Shown here piece after piece: positions 11,794 through 24,500 of a stretch of DNA of 64,000 nucleotides. The DNA lies in NCBI RefSeq assembly GCF_000002985.6, contig NC_003282.8:2418001-2482000 (forward strand), written 5' to 3'. The position numbers and the translations under genes are program-made. This stretch comes from Caenorhabditis elegans (Eukaryota; Nematoda; Chromadorea; Rhabditida; Rhabditidae). The first letter of the stretch is position 1. Each line of letters starts with the position of its first letter. The notes below the pieces were generated by a model. It saw only the letters and a program-made list of their open reading frames with translations. It did not search any database and was not told the DNA's origin.

Positions 11794-11822
11794 TGCTGAT
11801 ATATGGGCTGTTGAAGCTGGCT

Positions 11823-12838
11823 AGACATGGTGCATCGATGAACGATTACTTCCTAATTTTGGAAATTCATATCTTGGTTGGATTTGGTCTCTGAGATACA
11901 AGTATTTAAAGCTTGGTACCAAGACAGGGTGCATCGAAATCACAGTTAAGAAAATTATTAGTTGATGTAGTGACAAATAATACTTTTTTAAAGTTTTTTT
12001 TTGGATTTTAATAGTGCCAGGTCACTTCTAAAAGATATATTTTCAGACACTAGGGTATCTATAACTTCCGCGTTCACAGGCAGTGAGAATTAGGTGAGAA
12101 CGGCACTTTTTATCTTAGAATTTATTTTCCGATATGATTTTTCCACGGACTTACCAATTTGAGGATTTTTTTTCTCAAAATTGGCACTATTGCCAGTCGG
12201 ATTGGCCTATTTGTTGCCATCTTCTCGTCATCTTTAAATTCAGGGAAATGCATAGAGACTACTGTAGATTTTGGTGACAAAAGGTTTTGGTTTGAAGCGA
12301 AGAATTACAAGGTTGATTTTTTTCACGTTAAGATTTCATTTAAGGCCTACCTGGCCGGATACTTACCTATCTGAAAAGTCTAAATTTTCTGTTCTGGAAT
12401 TCTCACCTATCATCCCACCGCTGGGTTATATCCGACTGAGATAAAAGGTGGCCGTTCTCACCTAATACTCACCCCCTGCTGATGTGAAGACGGAAGTTAT
12501 AGAGACCCACTGTCTGAAAATCGCACCTCTCTATAAATCGATATCTTTTAAAAGTGACCTGGCACATTCAAATTGCAAAAAAAAAACTGAAATAGTATTA
12601 TTTAGTACTACATACATACATCAACTAATAATTTGATTAACTGCGATATCAATGCACCATGGCTTTGCCAGCTTATATCTTAGACATATTTTAAGGTACA
12701 AAAAAATTAACTGCAAAATTATAGAAAACTACCTTGTGAATCTTTTGCTAGTTTACAAGTTTTTGTTAAAACCCAATCCAACCGAGGTATGAGCTACCAA
12801 AAGTAAGATGTATCCGTTTATCGATGCACCATGTCGTG
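11823..12838. repeat. ~1-kb nested imperfect palindrome
   Basis: Concentric inverted pairs centre near 12280: ACATGGTGCATCGAT at 11823 with ATCGATGCACCATGT near 12820-12836; GGTGCATCGAAATCACAGTTAA near 11931 with its inverse near 12632-12655; AGTGCCAGGTCACTT near 12013 with AAGTGACCTGGCAC near 12553; TATAACTTCCG near 12060 with CGGAAGTTATAG near 12492; and GTGAGAACGGC with GCCGTTCTCAC closer in. The innermost pair has the look of a mobile element inserted in a larger one. No coding capacity is seen. Confidence 0.75.
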
Positions 12839-13019
12839 GATCCAAGCTTTGGTAGCCCCCATATGCTGAAATTGTTGAAATGTCATGTTGAAAATATCAA
12901 AAAATGTATAATTACAAAATTGCCAGTTTGGCTGAGTTTTTTTTTTCAAAATTAGTAAAATCTGGAATGCGAAATGAAAACTACACATGGTGCATCGATA
13001 GAAAATTTTTCTCAAATTT

Positions 13020-13860
13020 GGTATTTGTTTGAAGCCGAGAAGTCCGAATTTTGGATTTCTAGGCCACCAATTGGAAATCATCATAACTTGGCTTAAAATC
13101 CAGATTTTTGGAGTCTGGTACCTGCAACATGTTGCCCTGTAGTTTTTCTACAAGTTAGGATATATTAATTTTTGGTGGCCTAAAAGTCCAAATTATGGAT
13201 TTCTAGGCCACCAATTGGAAATCATCATAACTTGGCTTAAAATCCAGATTTTTGGAGTCTGGTAACTGCAACATGTTGCCCTGTAGTTTTTCTACAAGTT
13301 AGGATATATTGATTTTTGGTGGCCTAAAAGTCCAAATTATGGATTTCTAGGCCACCAATTGGAAATCATCATAACTTGGCTTAAAATCCAGATTTTTGGA
13401 GTCTGGTAACTGCAACATGTTGCCCTGTAGTTTTTCTACAAGTTAGGATATATTAATTTTTGGTGGCCGAGAAGTCCGAATTTTGGATTTCTAGGCCAAC
13501 AATTCGAAATCATCATAACTTGGCTTAAAATCCAGATTTTTGGAGTCCGGTAACTGCAACATGTTGCCCTGTAGTTTTTCTACAAGTTAGGATATATTAA
13601 TTTTTGGTGGTCTAGAAACTCAAAACTGGGAATTCTAGGCCACCAACTTGTAATCGCTAGATCTCGGCTTAAAATCAAAGTTTTTTGAAATGTAAAAATT
13701 GCACCATGTTGCCCGAAATTTGCTCTAGAAACAGCGTTAATTTTCAATGGCCTAGAAAGTCAAAACTGGGATTTCTAGGCCACCAACTTCAAGCCTTCAT
13801 AACTCGGCACAAAACAAGCGTTTCAAGTTCTGTGCAGTTTAAATGCGGTATATGAAACTC
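13020..13860. repeat. ~142-bp tandem repeat with GGTGGCCTAG hairpins
   Basis: At least four successive units start near 13030, 13172, 13314 and 13456, followed by two more diverged units. Each carries a TTTCTAGGCCACCAATT step, CATCATAACTTGGCTTAAAATC, and a CTGCAACATGTTGCCCTGTAG block. 13440-13840 is repeated almost exactly inside intron 3 of the RING gene (15862-16390). Confidence 0.85.
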
Positions 13861-14992
13861 TTTATTTTCGAAATTGATAATTCTAAACAGCTATTATAAA
13901 TTTAAATTTAATAGGAACTCAGTTCAAACTTGAACAAATTAAAAAAAGGTTTTTCGAATTTTTTTCAATTTCCCAAATTTTTAAAAACACAGTATTTATT
14001 AATGTTCCATATTTTCTCTCTCTCTCTACATTTCCCCAACCCTCTCCATCTACCCGTTTACCTTTTTTCCCACCAAACCACTGACCTCTTTGCCTCCCCG
14101 CCGGCTCCGCCCTCCCCAAGTCACGCCTCCCGTTCCATCTCCCTATGCGTTTCTTATTCTTCTTCAACATGATGCTGCGATTGACCAACAATTGTTATAT
14201 TTTTTTCATAGTTTTTTGGTCATTTTTTGGATAGTACCCCTACTTTTGAATTTTTGGATCTGAAATTAAAGATTTAATTCTAACACTGCCTGCTAAAAAA
14301 AAATCTGAAATTCAAACTCTTCTAACTCTTCAGAGCGTTGAGATATAGAAAAATTGTTCACTAACAATTTGTAGAAAATTTTAAGTTCTACAATTTATTA
14401 GTTAACAATATTTTGCTAACTCTTGTCTCCGCTGAGCTATAGACGTTTTTAACAACTTTCCTGCTTCATCTGGCTTCCTCACTGTTCACTTTGCAGGCAT
14501 GTGACTTAACAAAAAAAAAGAGCTATCAAAAAATTTATAACGACCAAAATATAGAAAATTTTATGATCTACAACTTGTTAGTTGACCATTTTTTGCTAGA
14601 ATTTATCTCTCTTTAGTTATAGCCGCTTTAAAAAAATCTGTTTTTTTTTTACTTTGCTCACTTTTAGCTCATTGGAAATCACAGCTCTCAACTAGCAATA
14701 TAGTGAATTTAATGCTCTACAGTTTGTTAGTTGAAAACTTTTTAATATCACTGCTTTTGGCGATAAAGCATAGGAGGAGGGGAGACGCAGACGCTCTTGC
14801 CACCTGCGTCTCGTTCTCCTTCACGCTCTCTCCCTCTTCACAATCTGACTAAACTCTAAACGCCTATAACTCTGCACAGAGAAAATCGATGAAAAAGTTG
14901 TGAACTCTTAAAATGTAGGAAATTTTGTGCTTTATAATTTCTCATTTTTAAAGCTAATAATTTCTCACCTCCCTAACAAGTTATACTTCCAG
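13861..14992. repeat. Pyrimidine-rich stretch and TTGTTAGTTGAC repeat field upstream of the RING gene
   Basis: 13990-14170 is CT-rich and open on both strands but codes for nothing recognisable. 14280-14960 carries several inverted ATCAAAAA..TTGTTAGTTGAC steps and a GAGACGCAG / CTGCGTCTC dyad at 14782-14812. A TTCCAG acceptor at 14991-14992, eight bases before the ATG, is a likely trans-splice site, so the mature 5' UTR would be very short. Confidence 0.6.
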
Positions 14993-14999
14993 AACCAGA

Positions 15000-17900
15000 A
15001 TGAACGACATCACAGCGAGCTCCTCAGTGATCCTTGACTCCCTGCTCATCGACGACTCCCTGATCACTTGTGAAGTCTGCTTCGAGGTGTTCAATCATGA
15101 GAATCGTCCACCAAAGCTTCTTCCGTGCGGCCACAACTTTTGTGAATCCTGCATTTTCAGCCTTTGTCTTCATCAGGAGGTAAGAAACATTTTTTTAAAT
15201 TCAAAAATTTAGAAACTTTTTCAGTACTACCTTCTGGACTCCATTAAATGCCCAACATGCCGGCGGGAATTTACAACAAATACGGCTCGTCAGGCACCAA
15301 CCAATTATGATCTTTGCAGTAAGTTTACGCGCCAAAAAACAAAACTTAAAACATTTTATTCCAGAAATCCTCGAGAACCTATTCCGCCGAAAAGAGCAAA
15401 ACGTCACAGTGATTGAAGTCCCCGAGCTGGTTCATAACCTCCCACCACCAATGGCCGAAGTTTCCTCCTCGGCCACCAAGATTGTGACGTCACAACAACA
15501 ACAACAACAACAACCCGCTGTTGCCACAAAAATGCCACGTCATCATGTGAGCAAGAAAATGAAGGCGTTGGCAAAACGTACCGAGGAGAGCAAGCACTTT
15601 CGATGCGCCGATTGTCAGCGGAAAATCTCGCAGAAAAATTTGTTCAGAGTGTCCAGATATTGTGTGGATTGTACCAGTACTAGTCGTATGGTTAGTTGGT
15701 TTTTGAATTTTTGTAAAATATTGATTTCCCGCAAAGTTATAAAGGATTTGAAGTTGGTGGCCTAGCTTTTCCTAGGCCATCAACTTTAAATCGTCATTTC
15801 TCGGTTAAAAATCTACCCTCTCAAAATATGAAAGCATACCTCGTTAACCACTTTACAAGTTAGGATATATTAATTTTTGGTGGCCGAGAAGTCCGAATTT
15901 TGGATTTCTAGGCCAACAATTCGAAATCATCATAACTTGGCTTAAAATCCAGATTTTTGGAGTCCGGTAACTGCAACATGTTGCCCTGTAGTTTTTCTAC
16001 AAGTTAGGATATATTAATTTTTGGTGGTCTAGAAACTCAAAACTGGGAATTCTAGGCCACCAACTTGTAATCGCTAGATCTCGGCTTAAAATCAAAGTTT
16101 TTTGAAATGTAAAAATTGCACCATGTTGCCCGAAATTTGCTCTAGAAACAGCGTTAATTTTCAATGGCCTAGAAAGTCAAAACTGGGAATTCTAGGCCAC
16201 CAACTTGTAATTGCTAGATCTCGGCTTAAAATCAAAGTTTTTTGAAATGTAAAAATTGCATCATGTTGCCCGGAATTTGCTCTAGAAACAGCGTTAATTT
16301 TCAATGGCCTAGAAAGTCAAAACTGGGATTTCTAGGCCACCAACTTCAAGCCTTCATAACTCGGCACAAAACAAGCGTTTCAAGTTCTGTAAACCGCAAT
16401 CAAAACGCAATTTTTCAGACAATCGTTTGCCTGGAATGCTGCGTGAACCATCACAACGGCCACGACCTTCTCACCGAGGACTCCCTTCACCACAACCAAC
16501 TCAAGACACTCTCCGACCTCCGAAAGCTGCGCCACCGAATCCTCGACTCCTCCGACGAGTTTGACCGCCGTGCCGATGAGATAAGAACCTCCGGAATGGA
16601 TGTCTGTGGGGGTCTGAGTGCCGAGAAACACAATCTGCTCACCTACACCCTCGCTTCAATTGATGACGTCATGCGTCGCATCGAGATGGCTCCGATCCTC
16701 TTCCCACCAGTTCTTCGGACTATTCGAGACGAGCAATCCCATAATTTCAGCCGTTTGGAAAAACTCTCAGCTCAGTTGGAAAAGAGCCTGGTCTCCCGGA
16801 AAAACACGAAACCAACTAGCCTAACCTTCATTGAAAACATGAATGATACCACTTACCAGGGCCTCCAAAGATCTGTTCAAAACCAGAGCCTGAACAAATC
16901 CACCCTATCTATCCGTCAATCCAGAGTGTCCCTGAGAACCGACGACTCCTTATTCCACGAGTCGATAAGTTCCCTGACAAGACTTATGCATCAACACCCA
17001 ATGTGTCTTCAACTAGAATTTCATCACTCTACAGTATCCTCCAAGGATACCGTAACCCAGCGAAAGCAGAAGATCATGTCCTGCGCCCACGCAACTACTT
17101 CCATGCTTGACATGGATCTTACTCAAGTTTCGATGGTGCCGATCTTTGCGGATGTTCTTCTCAACTGCTTCTACCAACTCAACCGGCTATCTAAAAACAA
17201 GTTCGTCGGGGATAAGAAGTACCGAAGATGTGACATTTGGAAGCAGGTTCAGTGCAGTTATACTGAACTTTTTGGCATCACTGCCAAGCACTTCCCATCC
17301 CATCATCCGGAGAGAGTCGATATTTTGGATGATTTGGCGTACTTGTGTCATTTGTATAGTGATGTCGCGGATCAGGTAGGCATTCTTCAAGTTATGGCGG
17401 TTTAATGTTGGTGGCCTAACTTTGGTTTTCTAGGCCATCAAAAATTAGATACTTATATTTTATAGAACCACAACTTTACTGTTCAAAATAGTTTTCAGAA
17501 CTTAAAAATATTGATGTTGGGCAAAGTTTGGACAGTTTGAAATCAATGGCCTTACTTTTTCAATTTTTGGTTTTCTAGGCCATCATAAATTTAAATAGGA
17601 CTGATTTAAAGATTTAAAGCTTAACAGTTCAAAACAGCTTTTAGAACTTAAAAATGTTGATTTTCAATCAAGTTAGGGGTTTTTGAAAATGGTGGCCTAA
17701 CTTTAGTTTTCTAGGCCATCAAAAAATTAAAATTGCATTTTTAAAAAGTTACATGTTCTAAATACACACCTCTTAACAGAACTTGGAAAAATGTATTTCT
17801 AACCTAGTTATGGGCTACTGAAGTTCATGGCCTAACTTTTGAATCACTTGGGTTGGGTTTCTAGGCCATTAATACTGTAATACGTTTAAACCAGAAATCT

Positions 17901-18368
17901 GACAGTTTGAAACAGTTTTCAGATTAAAAAAATGTTGATTTCTAACCAAGATATGCGCCTTTTGAGTTGGTGGCCTAGAAAAGCTAGGCCACCAAATTCA
18001 AACCGCTCTAACTTGGCGAAAAATTAATATTTTTGCAAAATTTAAAAAACCAGTCTGTTAATAATATATTTTCCTACAACTTAAACATAAAATATTCCAA
18101 ATATTATTTCCAGGGCACCGTCACAATCTGCCTAATCGAAGCTGCCCGCGCCAGAGCTTCAGACTCCAGTGGCCTAACTGAAATTGAGCAGCAAAGATCC
18201 GAAGAACGTCTGGAACTGATTGATGAGCATTTGACAGAATGCCGGCGGCTCCAGAAGCTCTTGGAGCTCCGAAAAACGTCAAAAACCAAGAAAAATGGAG
18301 GATTGAAGCGACTTTTTGGCGGATGCTTTATTGCTCAAGAGAAGGCTAATGATTCTCTCGTTTATTGA
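15000..18368 (+). CDS. RING-finger/B-box TRIM-like protein
   Basis: Five exons: 15000-15179, 15225-15318, 15365-15690, 16419-17375 and 18114-18368. They total 1812 bp, 603 residues plus stop; every join keeps phase. Residues 24-72 are a textbook C3HC4 RING: C24, C27, C43, H45, C48, C51, C69, C72, with CGHNFC in the middle. A poly-Gln run near residue 130 precedes a second zinc module resembling a B-box (C172, C175, C191, C194, C204, C207, H211/H212, H215), split by intron 3. A long helical, charged region follows, probably coiled coil, then a basic KTSKTKK tail. RING plus B-box plus coiled coil is the tripartite (TRIM) layout, so a ubiquitin E3 ligase role is a family inference. I see no NHL, SPRY or other substrate domain. 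The gene converges on the cadherin gene with only ~200 bp between stop codons. I cannot name it. Confidence 0.93.
15765..16418 (+). repeat. Intron 3 of the RING gene: duplicated hairpin repeat
   Basis: 15862-16390 nearly duplicates 13440-13840, with one extra ~139-bp unit (16030-16170 versus 16170-16310). The duplication stops ~30 bp before the exon 4 acceptor. Confidence 0.85.
17376..18113 (+). repeat. Intron 4 of the RING gene: GGTGGCCTAG hairpin series
   Basis: Five or so paired steps of GGTGGCCTAACTTT...TTTCTAGGCCATCAA recur every ~130-150 bp across the intron. Confidence 0.8.
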
Positions 18369-18512
18369 TTTTTATACAGTATTGATTTTTTTTGTCTAAA
18401 TATTAATTTTCCGGTAAAGTATGTAGATTTTAGTTAGTTTTAATGAAGTTGAAAAAATGAAAAAAAAAAAAATTTTTGAAAAAAAATTTAATATTAATTA
18501 AAATATAAAAAC

Positions 18513-18518
18513 TTTATT
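18513..18518 (-). terminator. AATAAA polyadenylation signal of the cadherin gene
   Basis: TTTATT on the plus strand reads AATAAA on the minus strand, 50 bp past the cadherin stop codon at 18568-18570. Confidence 0.6.
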
Positions 18519-18567
18519 GTAATTAATTGTATTATCAACGTTTAAAATGCAAAATTAATGGGAAAAA

Positions 18568-21500
18568 TCAATAATACGCAATAGCCATTGGTGGAGGAGG
18601 TGGTGGAAGTGGTGGAGTGTGCCTGAAAATTGTTTAATTTAAAATTATACTCGTTTAACTAAAAGCTAATTTTGCGTGGTATCTTTTGGTTTTTAGTAAA
18701 CTCAAAAATCTGGATTTTGGACCGAGTTATAGCAATTTGAAGTAAATGGCCTAGAAACCGAAATCCTAGATTTTCTAGGCCATCAGAATTAATGTGGCTC
18801 AATTATAGATCTCTTCTTAAATTTTTTCGCAGCCAAGTTCTTGTTGTAGATTAAAAAAAATAATCTTACAATTAGTTTTAAGCGGCGTTATGATGATTTG
18901 AAATTGGTGGCCTAGGCTTCTGAAAGGAGTTTTCTAGACCACCAACTTCAAACACTGATAACTCGGTGTAAAATCCCTATTTTTAAAATTTCAGAAAAAC
19001 CTATGACTGTGGAAGCGTAGCTCTTAAAATTTCAGCATATTAACTTTTGGTGGCCTAGAAAATGCAATTCTGCAAAAGTTAGGCCACCACTTTCATACGC
19101 TCATAACTCGGTTCAAATATAATATTTCAAGGTTCTGAAAAAAGTTATGGGCTGCCAAGGCTTAGATCTTCAAATTTGAGCATATTAACTTTTGGTGGCC
19201 TAGAAAAATATTTCTAGTCCACCAACTTCAAACTCTCATAACTCGATTTAAAATCCATATTTTAAACTTCTGAAAAAAACTATGGATTGACAAGGCTTAG
19301 ATCTTTAAGTTTGGTTACATTAACTTTTGGTGGCCTAGAAAACACAATTTTGCAAAAGTTAGGCCTCCAACTTCATACGCTTATAACTCGGCTTAAAATT
19401 GATATTTTCTGATTCTATAAAAACCATTGGAATTCAAAAACTCACATGTATCCCGGAGGTGGTGGTGGAATTAAATTCGGAGATTTATAATAGCTTCCGG
19501 CGCTGGAAGAGCATCTCAACTGATCAGTTTTTTGCTTCAAGTATCTCTGATATCTTGAGACACAACAAACATAAATCAGCAATGCCAAAAGTGCAATAAT
19601 CAATAATCCAACAACTCCGATCAATATTAAAGTGTTCAGTGGGATATCAGAATTGGAGGATGATGTGGATTCTGATGACGTGGCAGATGGCTTCGGAGCA
19701 CACATATCAACGTTTTGAACTTTGAAAATGTGATGAAGCTTTGAAATATGCCCATTTGATGGGGAAATTATTGAGGAAGCCTGATTCTCGTCAAGTATCG
19801 CATTTTGACGGGTCAAATAGAAACATACGGAGGTCCTGGAATTAAAAAAAAAATTTAAAATGTGATTTTTTCCAATAATATTCATAAATTCGTATTTAGC
19901 TCTGCGAGATCTTCAATTTAAGTATGATCATGACCTACCTGCCTCACGTCTGTAAAAAGTCGGGTCCCACCACGAAAAATACAGTAACCCGAGAGTCTTA
20001 ATTTGAAGCTCTTGGTGAGATCAACTCAAATATTTGAAAGAAAATGTAGAAAAAAAATTAGGAACTATTTTTTGCAAAATTTTTTAATTTTTAATTTGAA
20101 ATCTGCTTTTGGAACAAGTACTATTTTTAATATTTTTAATGCTGGGTCCCGCTACGAAAACTACAATAACCCTGGAAATTTCGTGGTGGGACCAAAAGTG
20201 AATGGAACTTAGTCATGATTATGCTTAAATGAAAGCTCTTGGTAAGCCAAATTCCAGTAAATTGAAGAAATCTGTGAGTTCTTAAATTTTTTGTTCAAAT
20301 TTTGAAAATTCATAAAAAAATTTTTTTTTTAATTCAAAATTTTTCAAAAAAAAATTAAAAATTTAAAAATCCAAAAAAATAAAAAATTGAAAACTCACCA
20401 CGTGGAATTTTTTCTATCCGCTTTCGGTTCATCAAAATGAATTTCCAACTGTTTCCCGGCCTTCTGATCGTCTTTACCAATAGCTTCAAGAATTTGGCGG
20501 CGGAATTTTTCCAAATTTGCTCCAAATTCGTTACGGGACATGGAGAGGACGTAACGGAGCTTTCTGTCATTGCGGATGTGGTGAAGCTAAATTTATAGGT
20601 ATTTAAAGAAAAATGTTTGAGATAAAGAAATTTGCAAAAATTAAAAAAATTGGAAAAAAACAATTTCGAATTTTTTTTTCAAAATTTAAAATTTTTTAAA
20701 TATATTTTTTTCAACTTATACGTTCATTTAAGCTCACAAAAACTTTCAGTTGAAATATAATCATGATCTACTTCCTTGCATTTTGAAAAAAATTAGGTCC
20801 CACCACGAAATCCCCCGGGTACTGTAGTTTTCGTTGTGGTACCCTTTATTTTCAGAACCTAGTCATGATTATACTTAAATTGAAGCTTTCCGCGAGCCCG
20901 ATTCAACTTACCTGTTTAACACCTTCCCCTCCATCCCCTCTTCCAATTTCAGCAGTGTAGACGCCTTGCGGGGTGTCTAGAATTTTCCCGTTTGCCACGA
21001 GTTCTCCAGTATTTTTGTTAAGCTCTACGGCTCCTTCTGGTGAAATCATGTCACGTCCGAGTTCGTAGTTTGCTCTGGAAAATTGCTTTTGAATTTTCTG
21101 AAAATTTAGATTTTGAGCAAAGTTATGAGGGCTTGAAATTGGTGGCCTAGAAATTTTTTAAAAAATTTGTTTTCTAGGCCATCAAATTTTTTTTGGTAGA
21201 ATTTGAAAAGCAGCAATCATAAATTTTCTCAAACCATAGGAAAAATAAATCTTAAACTAGTTTGAAGCATTTTAAGTTGGTGGCGGAACTCTTGAGTTTT
21301 CTAGGCCAGCAATTTAAAACTGTCATAACTTCCTTCAAAATCAAACTTTCGAAAAATTCAAACGTGTAGCCGCTAGCCAGTTTTTTGTTCTACAAATTTG
21401 ATCATAATAATTTTGGTGGCCTAGAAATTTCAATTTTGCAAAAGTTCGGCCACCAACTTCAAATGGTTATAAGTTGGCCCAAAATCAATATTTTTAGAAG

Positions 21501-24500
21501 AGCAAAAAATGAATGGAATGCTTCAACCAAGCTCTATAAATAGCTATATATTAATTCTGGTGGCCTAGAAAATTCAGTAGCTAAAAAGTTAGGCCACTGA
21601 CTTCAAATGTTTACAACTTGGCCCAAAATAAATATTTGTTGAAAAGCAAAAAAATGACTCGAATGCTACAACTGAGCTCTACAAGTATCTATACATTAAT
21701 TTTGGTGGCCTACAAAATTCAGTAACTGAAAAGTTAGGCCACTGACTTCGAATGATGAAAAAATTGAAAATATCCTTGGAATGATACAACTGAGCTCTAT
21801 GAACCTATGAATCTCTATGCATTTATTTTGGTGGCCTAGAAAACTCTGTAACTCAAAAGTTCTGCCACCAGTCCAAAATCCAAATTTTCATTACTTACGG
21901 CACAAAATTCAGGGATTTTTGCTCATAATCTTGTGCCCCTGCGGCTGCTCCCAAATTCATTGGAATCTCAACACGATCCAGCACATCACCAACAGAAGAT
22001 ATCGATTGATTTCCAGAAAATCCATTATTGATTTTTCCAGAATTTGCAACGGAGTCAACGGAGTCGCCCACAAACTCCACTTTCACACGCTTGAAATTTT
22101 TCGAATTTGCATCGAAGAACACTTCAGATGTATCCAGATTTTTCTGTGAGGTGGCAATGAAGCACACCTCGGCTTCCGTCATTTTTGAGCTCGGATCAAC
22201 TTTTGGCTCGTATACAATTTCTCCGAATTCGGCGTCAATATTGAAGTTGTCTGAGGATTCCGGAGTTCCACAATTTGGGAGCAAGTGGTAGAAAATCGGA
22301 GAGAAATCTGCATCCCGGGCGGTCAGCCGGCCGATTGCAGTTGGTTTGGATGTGTTTTTGGGCACTTGGAAGATTGGGAGAGCGCTCTGAAAATTTTGTT
22401 CAAAAATAAGGAAAGTCTACAGAAATTCAATAATTTTTAAAAAATTAAAAAATATCGATTTTCCGCAGAGTTATGAGAGCTTCAAGTTGGTAGCTTTGAA
22501 AAAAATTTCTAGGGCCACCAAAAAAAACATATCCAATTTTGAAACACTGAAAATTAAAAGTTCAAAACTCTTTTCAAAATCAAGATTGAGTGATTTTGAA
22601 AGAAGTTATGAGCATTTAAAGTTGGTGGCCTAGAATCCCAAATTTTCGGGTTTCTGGGACATCTCTTTAAAAAAATTAAAACCTCTTACAAATTTAAAAA
22701 TAAAAATTTCAACTGCTGAAAATAATTTTATCTAAAAAAACCGACAGCTGCTATTTGTGGCCTAGAAAAAGCTAGGCCACCGAAAATTTCAAACTTTCGT
22801 GCTCAAAATTCCTATTTTCCAGTCTTGAAAAATTCAATAGACGTCCCATGCAAATAGCTCCATTTTTGGACTATTTCAGTTTTAGGTGGCCTTGAAAATG
22901 CAAATTTGCAAAAGTTAGGCCACCAACTTCACATGGTCATAACTAATGTGATAATTTAGAATTCGGACTACTACAAAGTGAATGTAAATTTATATTCTAC
23001 GAGGCTTTTTTACCGTGGCCTAGAAAACCATCCATCTGGATTTCTAGGCCACCAACTTCAAACCTCCATAACTTGGCTTAAAATCAATATTTTTTAAAAT
23101 TTTTTAATTTAATATGTTTGTATTTTGTTCTATAACTCACTGGCAAAAATTCTGGCTCATTATCATCCAAATTTTCCACACGAATTTTCAGTAAAGTTGA
23201 TGACGTCACCAACTCGTTGCCCGAGTTGAAAGCGGTGATTAGAAGCTGAAAATTGGGGAATTTAAAGAAAATGGAGGCGGAAAATTCCAAAAAAAAATGA
23301 AGATAAGAATAAAGAGAAAAATATTCATTATGATTTACAAAAAAAAATAAATTTTTACATAAAAAAATTTACAAAAAAAAATTTTCGAAAAAAAATTTCA
23401 AAAAAAAAATTTTTTTTTGGAATTTTTTTTCTGAAAATTTTCACAATCAAAAACCCGATAAAAGTACTGTACAAGATTACTGTAGGAACAAGGATCCACA
23501 TGATTTCCTGGAGTTTCCCAAAATGCTTAAACCAATGATATTCAGTGAAATTAGGGAGTTCTTTGCCAAAACCTCGGCCGGCTCCGTGTCAAATAGGAAT
23601 TTTTGAGGATTCGGTTGAATTGGGTAGTTGGGAGATTCCACATCATCAGATTTTTCTAGATCTTGTAGGGTCCAATACTGGGAATGCCATTCCGGTGTCT
23701 CTTTGTGAAGATAGGGGAGTAGCCGGGTGTAGCTCCGTTGGTAGATTCCTAGAAAAAATTTGGTCACAATTTTTTAAAGATTGAAATTTTTAAACTGTAG
23801 GAAATTAAATTTCAAACTAATTGGTTTTTTGAAAATTTTGAAAATATTGATTTTCCGGCGATATATGGCTATCTGAAGTTGGTGGCTGAACTTTTCCAGA
23901 ACTAGTTTTCCTAGGCCATCAACATTTAGACAGGTCTGACTTAAAAATTTAAAGAATCTAAACTAATTTTTGATTTAAAAAAGTTGATTTCAAACCAAAT
24001 TTTGCGGTTTGGAATTTGGTGGCCTCGAAATTTTTCAATTTTTCTAGGCCACCAGTGAGAATTTTCAAATTTTTTAGAATTTTTAAATGAAGCACTGGTC
24101 ACCAAAATTAATATAATCAAGTTTGTAGAACAAGAAATTTACTTTCTGCTACAAGTTTTAAGTTCACGAAAAGTTTATTTTAAAGAATTTTATGAAGGTT
24201 TTAAGTTGGTGGCCGAACTTTTGCGAAATTGCATTTTTTATGCCATAAAAGGAAATGAGGTCAAATTTGTGGAACAAAAAATTAGCTATCACTTTTAACT
24301 TCGAGAAATTGATTTGATTTCAAAGAAAATCATGCCGGTTTTAAATTGGTGGACTAGAAAATTCTTCGGCCACCAATTTAAAATGCTCCAAGTCAATTAA
24401 AACATTTTTTATGTTTTGAAGTAGTTATGGATTGCTGCTTTTCTAACTCTTCCAAAAAATTAAAAAAAGAATTTTTTCCGGTGGCCTAGGAAAATTCTAG

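Noticed and set aside
13919..14191. Overlapping open frames on both strands in CT-rich sequence
   Set aside because: Compositional artefact of a pyrimidine-rich tract lacking stop codons.
17908..17915. TGAAACAG, inverse of CTGTTTCA, the upstream core of 21U-RNA genes
   Set aside because: A single 8-mer in a repeat-filled intron without the expected spacing context; chance is enough.
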